A stretch of DNA of 64,000 nucleotides, taken from Catellatospora vulcania. Lineage in GTDB: Bacteria; Actinomycetota; Actinomycetes; Mycobacteriales; Micromonosporaceae. The position numbers and the translations under genes were made by a program. Under the pieces are notes generated by a model. That model was not told where the DNA came from, did not search any database, and saw nothing but the letters and a program-made list of their open reading frames with translations. Every line of letters begins with the position of its first letter. Position 1 is the stretch's first letter. The stretch is from NCBI RefSeq assembly GCF_009720385.1, contig NZ_WARX01000007.1:372001-436000 (forward strand). The letters are read 5' to 3'. Shown here one piece after another: positions 59,609 through 64,000 of this stretch.

Positions 59609-60736
59609 TCAGCCTCCACTGCCGGCGCGGTTGGAGCGGACCAGGAGCCGGAGCAGGAACCCGGCGCCGATGGCCCCGGTCACCACCCCGACGGGCAGGT
59701 CCGTGTCGGGGAGCAGGCGCCGGGCCAGCAGGTCGCTGCCGGACACCAGCAGGACCCCGGTCAGCGCGGACAGCAGCACCGGCGGTGCGGACAGCCGGGC
59801 CAGCCGCTGCGCGATCTGCGGCGCGGCCAGCGACACGAACAGCACCGGCCCGGCCGCGGCGGTCGCGAACGACACCAGCGCGACGCTGACCAGCAGCAGC
59901 AGCCCGCGGGCCAGCTGCACGGGGGTGCCCAGGCCGCGGGCGACGTCGTCACCGAGCTGCAGGTTGCGGTTCCACCCGGCCAGCAGCAGGGCCGCGGGCA
60001 GCAGCACCGCGACGGCGACACCCAGCGGGCGTACGGACTCCCAGCCGCGCCCGTTCAGGTTGCCGACCAGCCAGCCGACCGCCTCCTGGGCCTGGTGCAT
60101 CTTCGCGCGGGTGAGCAGGTAGTCGGTGGCGCTGGTGCACATCCAGGACACGCCGATGCCGACCAGCACGATGCGGAACCCGGTGCTGCCGCGCCGCCAG
60201 GCCAGCAGGTACACGGCGAGCGCGCCGAGCAGCCCGCCCGCCAGGCCCAGCGTCGGCGTGCCGAGGGTGTCGCCGAAGCCGAGCACGATGCCCGCGACGA
60301 CGGCGGTGGTGGCCCCGGCGTTGATGCCGACCATGTCGGGGCTGGCCAGGGGGTTGCGGGTGATCGCCTGCAGCACCGCGCCGGAGGCCGCGAACGCCGC
60401 GCCGACCAGCACTCCGGTCAGCGCGCGGGGCAGCCGCACCTCGTGCACGACGAAGACGGTGCCGCGCGCACCGGAGCGCCACAGCGCCGGCACCACGTCC
60501 ACCAGCGGCACGGGGTAGTCGCCGAGCGCCAGGCCGAGGCAGAACACGGCGAACGCGGCGAGCGCCGTGACGACGCACATGACGGCCAGGCGTGGGCGCA
60601 GCGGAAGGCCGAACAAGGACCGGTGCAGGGCGGTCCGTGACCGGTCGCCGGTCGTCGGGACCGGACCAGCCGCATACGGGTCGGCCAGGACGGTGGGCGT
60701 CGGCGCGCCGGGGACCGGAGGTGTCACGGCGTTCAC
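59609..60736 (-). CDS. FecCD-family iron-siderophore permease 2
   Basis: A 375-residue permease from a GTG at 60736 that overlaps the stop of permease 1 (GTGA). After a Pro-rich cytoplasmic leader of about 45 residues come roughly ten spans with family motifs VRLPRALTGVLVGAAFA, AITRNPLASPDMVGINAGA and GPVLFVSLAAPQIAQRLAR. It forms the membrane channel with permease 1 (FepG-like position). Confidence 0.9.
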   Translation of the reverse strand: MNAVTPPVPGAPTPTVLADPYAAGPVPTTGDRSRTALHRSLFGLPLRPRLAVMCVVTALAAFAVFCLGLALGDYPVPLVDVVPALWRSGARGTVFVVHEVRLPRALTGVLVGAAFAASGAVLQAITRNPLASPDMVGINAGATTAVVAGIVLGFGDTLGTPTLGLAGGLLGALAVYLLAWRRGSTGFRIVLVGIGVSWMCTSATDYLLTRAKMHQAQEAVGWLVGNLNGRGWESVRPLGVAVAVLLPAALLLAGWNRNLQLGDDVARGLGTPVQLARGLLLLVSVALVSFATAAAGPVLFVSLAAPQIAQRLARLSAPPVLLSALTGVLLVSGSDLLARRLLPDTDLPVGVVTGAIGAGFLLRLLVRSNRAGSGG

Positions 60737-61764
60737 ATCTCGGCCAGGCGTCGGCGGCGGGCCAGGGCGATGAAGAACGGGCCGCCGAGGAACGCGACCA
60801 CGATGCCGGCCTGGATCTCCTCGGGGCGGGCGACGACACGGCCGAGCACGTCGGCCGCGATCAGCAGGCATGGCGCGCCGAGCAGGGTCAGCGCGAGGAT
60901 GCGCCGGTGGTCGGGGCCGGTGACCATGCGGGCCAGGTGCGGGGTGACCAGGCCGATGAAGACGATCGGCCCGGCCAGCGCGACGGCGGTGCCGGCCAGC
61001 ACGGTGATGGCCAGGGTGGCCCGCAGCCGGATCAGGCCGACGCGGCGGCCCAGCGCTGCGGCGACGTCCTCGCCGAGGGCGAGGCTGTTCAGCGCGGGTG
61101 CGGTGGCCAGGGCGAGCACCGCCGCGGCGGCCAGCAGCGGGGTCACCTGCCACAGCGTGGCGGCGTCGGCGGAGGTGAGCGAGCCGGCGGCCCAGAACCG
61201 GAACCGGTCCAGCGCGAGCGGGTTGCGCAGCACCAGGGCGCTGGTGAACGAGCCGAGCAGGAACGTCACCGCGATGCCGGCCAGCGCCGTCTTGACCGGG
61301 GTCGCGCCGCCGCGGCCCAGGCCGCCGAGCAGGTGGACGCTGACCGCGCCGGCGAGCGCGCCTGCGAACGCGTACCAGATGAGGTCGGTGGGTGCGGTGC
61401 TCCCGCCGAACGCGGCGACCGCGAGCACGATGGCGAACGAGGCCCCGGCGCTGACCCCGAGCAGGCCGGGGTCGGCGAGCGGGTTGCGGGTCAGGCCCTG
61501 CATGAGCGCGCCGGCCAGGCCGAGGGCCGCGCCGACGAGCAGCCCGGCGGCGGTGCGCGGCATCCGCACGTGCCAGACGATGGCCTCGATCTGGGGATCG
61601 ACGCGGGCGCGGTCGAGCAGCGCGTCGGCGACCTGTCCGAGGGGGACGGCGCGGCTGCCGAAGGCCAGCGAGAGCAGGCACAGCACGGCCAGCAGCAGCG
61701 CGGCCGCGGGCAGGTACGCGGCGGCGCGGCGCAGCGGGGCAGGTGGCGGGGGAGCGGGGGTCAC
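60733..61764 (-). CDS. FecCD-family iron-siderophore permease 1
   Basis: A 343-residue permease with about ten spans. Motifs VRMPRTAAGLLVGAALG, GLTRNPLADPGLLGVSAGA and GPIVFIGLVTPHLARMV are diagnostic of FecCD/FepD. The GTG has GAGG five bases upstream. It heads the leftward operon permease-permease-ATPase and faces the binding-protein gene across two iron boxes. Confidence 0.92.
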   Translation of the reverse strand: MTPAPPPPAPLRRAAAYLPAAALLLAVLCLLSLAFGSRAVPLGQVADALLDRARVDPQIEAIVWHVRMPRTAAGLLVGAALGLAGALMQGLTRNPLADPGLLGVSAGASFAIVLAVAAFGGSTAPTDLIWYAFAGALAGAVSVHLLGGLGRGGATPVKTALAGIAVTFLLGSFTSALVLRNPLALDRFRFWAAGSLTSADAATLWQVTPLLAAAAVLALATAPALNSLALGEDVAAALGRRVGLIRLRATLAITVLAGTAVALAGPIVFIGLVTPHLARMVTGPDHRRILALTLLGAPCLLIAADVLGRVVARPEEIQAGIVVAFLGGPFFIALARRRRLAEM

Positions 61765-61785
61765 GTCGACCTCATGACCGTCATC

Positions 61786-61804
61786 TTAAGTGAGCCTTGC
61801 CTTA
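61786..61804. promoter_or_regulatory. DtxR/IdeR-type iron box, leftward operon
   Basis: TTAAGTGAGCCTTGCCTTA matches 14 of 19 bases of the actinobacterial iron-box consensus TTAGGTTAGSCTAACCTAA and lies 22 bases upstream of permease 1. Iron-loaded IdeR/DmdR would repress the transport operon. Confidence 0.7.
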
Positions 61805-61849
61805 CTGCACGACCGGGCATGAGCTGGGCAAAAGCTACGAATCTTGAAA

Positions 61850-61868
61850 TTAGGTTAGCCTTACTTTA
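61850..61868. promoter_or_regulatory. DtxR/IdeR-type iron box, rightward operon
   Basis: TTAGGTTAGCCTTACTTTA matches 16 of 19 consensus bases and lies 39 bases before the binding-protein ATG. It should repress the binding protein and the peptide synthetase when iron is plentiful. Confidence 0.85.
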
Positions 61869-61906
61869 CCATCCCCTCAGTTGCCCACCCACGTCGAGGG
61901 GAAGTC

Positions 61907-62947
61907 ATGTCCACCCTGCCGAAGCACGCCGACCCGGTGCGCGCACGTCGCATGTGGTCGGTCACCGGCCGCATGACCGCGGCGCTCGCCGTGGCCGCGC
62001 TGGCCCTCACCGCCTGCGGCGGTGGCCCGGCCGCGACGCCCGCGCCGAGCGGTTCCGCAGCTCAGGGCGCAACCTTCCCCGTCACCGTGGCGCACAAGTA
62101 CGGCGACACCGTCATCGACAAGGCCCCGACCCGCGTGGTCACCCTCGGGCTCAGCGACCAGGACCCGGTGCTCGCCCTGGGCATCGTGCCGGTCGGCGCC
62201 ATCGACTGGTTCGGCGAGCGCCCCTACGGCAAGTGGCCGTGGGCGCAGCCGCTGTGGGCCGGCAAGGCTCCCGAGGTCGTCGGCGAACGCGACGACTACA
62301 ACCTGGAGAAGATCGCGGCGCTGAACCCCGACCTGATCATCGGCATGTACTCGGGCATGAGCCAGGAGCAGTACACCAAGCTCACCCAGATCGCGCCGAC
62401 CGTGGCGCAGGTCAAGGGCTACGACGACTACAGCGCGCCGTGGCAGGAGATGACCATGCACGCGGGCCGGGCGCTCGGGCAGTCCGCCAAGGCCGCGCAG
62501 CTGATCGCCGCGATCGACCAGCGGCTGACCGACCTCAAGACCAAGAACCCGCAGTTCGCCGGCAAGACGGTGGCCGTGGTCGAGCCCTACGAGCCGGGCA
62601 AGTACGCCGTGTTCGCGCCCAGCGACCCGAAGGTCGTGCTGCTCACGCAGCTCGGCTTCACCGTGCCGGAGGCCATCGTCAAGGCCGCGGGCAGCGAGTA
62701 CGCCGCCGAGATCGGCTCCGAGCGGCTCGACCTGATCGATGTGGACAAGCTGGTCTTCCTCACCGCCGACGCGTCCACCGAGAAGACCGTCAAGGCCGAC
62801 AAGGTCTACACCACGCTCAAGGTCGCCAAGGAGAACCGGGCCGTGTTCCTGCCGTACGAGACGCCGCCGCTGGGCGCCGCGCTGTCCTTCGGCACGGTGC
62901 TGAGCATCCCGTACGCGCTGGACCAGCTGGTCCCGCTGCTCGGCTGA
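61907..62947 (+). CDS. ferric-siderophore substrate-binding lipoprotein
   Basis: A 346-residue FecB/FepB-type protein. The lipobox LTAC anchors Cys near 37, followed by an Ala/Gly/Ser/Pro linker. The binding domain begins VTVAHKYGDTVIDKAPTRVV and contains IAALNPDLIIGMYSGM and the cleft-forming GFTVPEAI, all typical of class III siderophore binders. It delivers ferric-siderophore to the divergent permeases. GAGGGGAAG precedes the ATG. The peptide synthetase starts 58 bases later, so cotranscription is likely. Confidence 0.92.
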   Translation: MSTLPKHADPVRARRMWSVTGRMTAALAVAALALTACGGGPAATPAPSGSAAQGATFPVTVAHKYGDTVIDKAPTRVVTLGLSDQDPVLALGIVPVGAIDWFGERPYGKWPWAQPLWAGKAPEVVGERDDYNLEKIAALNPDLIIGMYSGMSQEQYTKLTQIAPTVAQVKGYDDYSAPWQEMTMHAGRALGQSAKAAQLIAAIDQRLTDLKTKNPQFAGKTVAVVEPYEPGKYAVFAPSDPKVVLLTQLGFTVPEAIVKAAGSEYAAEIGSERLDLIDVDKLVFLTADASTEKTVKADKVYTTLKVAKENRAVFLPYETPPLGAALSFGTVLSIPYALDQLVPLLG

Positions 62948-63005
62948 GCACCCGTCCCACCGCTACCACCGCGCCACCCGTACCGCCCCCGAAAGGTGTC
63001 TCCCC

Positions 63006-64000
63006 GTGATCGAGACCGTGTCCCAGCCCGCATCGGACGAGGAGCTGCACCGCATCCTCGTGGCGTGGAACGACACCGCCTGCGGGCAACCGCCGGTGAC
63101 CTGGCCGGAGCTGTTCGCCGACCAGGTCGCCCGGCGGGGCGATGCGATCGCGCTGGTGTTCGAGCAGACCAGCCTCACCTACGGCCAGCTCGACGCGGCC
63201 GCGAACCGGCTCGCGCACACGCTGATCGCGCGCGGCGCGGGACCGGAGCGCGTGGTGGGCCTGTGCCTGCCCCGCTCCGCGGAGATGATCGTCGCGCAGG
63301 TCGCCGTGCTCAAGGCCGGCGCTGCCTACCTGCCGCTCGACCCCGACTACCCGGCCGAGCGCATCGCGTACATGGTGGCCGACGCGCGCCCGGTGTGCCT
63401 GGTCACGACCGCCGACCTCGCTCCCGTCCTGCCGGGGCGGGACGAACTGGCGGCCGCCCGGCCGGACCAGGCCGACCCGGCCCAGGGTGCGGCCGCGCCG
63501 CTGCTGGTGCTCGACGATGTCGCGACCCGGGCCGAGCTGGCCGCGTCGCCGGAGTCCACGCCGTCCGATGACGACCGGGGCGGGCCGCTGAGCCCGCTCG
63601 GGGCCGCGTACGTCATCTACACCTCCGGCTCGACGGGGCGGCCCAAGGGCGTCGTCGTGTCGCACGCCGGTGTGGTGAAGCTGCTGGCCACGGCCACCGA
63701 CCGGCTCGGCGTCGGGCCGGACAGCCGGGTCCTGCAGTTCGCCTCGCCGAGCTTCGATGTCGCCTTCTTCGACCTGTGCCTGGGCCTGCTCACCGGGGCG
63801 CGGCTGGTCGTCGTGCCCGCCGAGCGCCGCGTGCCCGGCCCGGAGCTGACCGACTACGCCCGCGCCCACGGCATCACCTTCCTGATCCTGCCCCCGGCGC
63901 TGCTGGCCGCCCTGCCCGAGGGCTGCGACCTGCCCGAGGGCGCGACGCTGCTGGCCGGCACCGAGCGCATCTCGACCGCGCTGGTGGCCCGGTTCGCCCG
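63006..64000 (+). CDS. nonribosomal peptide synthetase, N-terminal adenylation domain, truncated at window end
   Basis: The frame runs open from a GTG at 63006 to the last base. After a 30-residue leader an A domain begins directly: LTYGQLDAAANRLA (A1), LKAGAAYLPLDPDYPAERI (A2), YVIYTSGSTGRPKGVV (A3) and FDVAFFDLCLGLLTG (A4). No condensation domain precedes it, so this looks like a loading module that activates the first amino or aryl acid. The linker between A2 and A3 is unusually long (about 65 residues rich in Ala, Asp and Pro). The location beside ferric-siderophore uptake genes and an iron box points to siderophore synthesis. Confidence 0.85.
   Translation, partial: MIETVSQPASDEELHRILVAWNDTACGQPPVTWPELFADQVARRGDAIALVFEQTSLTYGQLDAAANRLAHTLIARGAGPERVVGLCLPRSAEMIVAQVAVLKAGAAYLPLDPDYPAERIAYMVADARPVCLVTTADLAPVLPGRDELAAARPDQADPAQGAAAPLLVLDDVATRAELAASPESTPSDDDRGGPLSPLGAAYVIYTSGSTGRPKGVVVSHAGVVKLLATATDRLGVGPDSRVLQFASPSFDVAFFDLCLGLLTGARLVVVPAERRVPGPELTDYARAHGITFLILPPALLAALPEGCDLPEGATLLAGTERISTALVARFA

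Overview
This is a very GC-rich stretch (roughly 70 percent or more) from an actinomycete chromosome. Frequent GTG and TTG starts, many Sec or Tat exported proteins, a LacI-controlled GH3 glucosidase, CBM2-type cellulose-binding domains, a SET-domain methyltransferase and several families of short interspersed palindromes such as GGAAGGGCACCTTC...GAAGGTGCCCTTCC suggest the family Micromonosporaceae (Catellatospora, Micromonospora or Actinoplanes relatives). That placement is inference; no rRNA or tRNA gene is present to confirm it. No transposase, integrase or CRISPR array was seen.

Layout. Bases 1-13.7 kb hold small accessory genes: a truncated DUF1152 gene, an exported phosphoesterase, a VOC protein behind a SoxR-like box, a beta-propeller protein, a LysR regulator divergent from a DapA-like aldolase, an orphan FtsX-ectodomain lipoprotein and a HelD-type RNA polymerase-associated helicase with an unusual start region. 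From 13.7 to 23.1 kb there is a run of 31 C residues, a 1642-residue exported ThuA/sugar-dehydrogenase/CBM protein, an amidohydrolase and two glycosyltransferases. From 23.2 to 30.8 kb there are a kinase-fold phosphotransferase, an NAD epimerase divergent from a PadR regulator, a flavin monooxygenase, a GH128-like hydrolase and a beta-lactamase-fold lipoprotein. From 30.9 to 40.7 kb there are an HTH/NB-ARC/TPR regulator behind a CBM2 protein, trpF, modAB without modC, a metal-dependent amidohydrolase and another phosphotransferase. From 40.7 to 46.4 kb there are an SGNH hydrolase, a divergent HemC paralogue, a P-loop kinase, a phosphotransferase, a GNAT enzyme and an RTX-like repeat protein.

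From 46.5 to 50.7 kb an ArsR-SRPBCC pair sits divergent from a GH3-LacI operon, with clear operators between them. From 50.8 to 58.8 kb there are an unknown lipoprotein, an exported HNH nuclease, a SET protein co-directional with a Tat-exported M23 peptidase carrying seven 25-residue repeats, an acid-sugar dehydratase overlapping a Gfo/Idh/MocA dehydrogenase, and an exported glycerophosphodiesterase. From 58.8 kb to the end lies an iron-siderophore locus: an ATPase and two permeases read leftward, a binding lipoprotein and the start of a nonribosomal peptide synthetase read rightward, with two DtxR/IdeR-type iron boxes between them.

How they fit together. Much of the content concerns secretion and polymer breakdown, small-molecule modification and stress response; the siderophore locus is the only clear biosynthetic cluster and it continues beyond the window. 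Most convergent gene pairs are separated by a member of one of the palindrome families or by a strong unique hairpin, which probably serve as two-way terminators.
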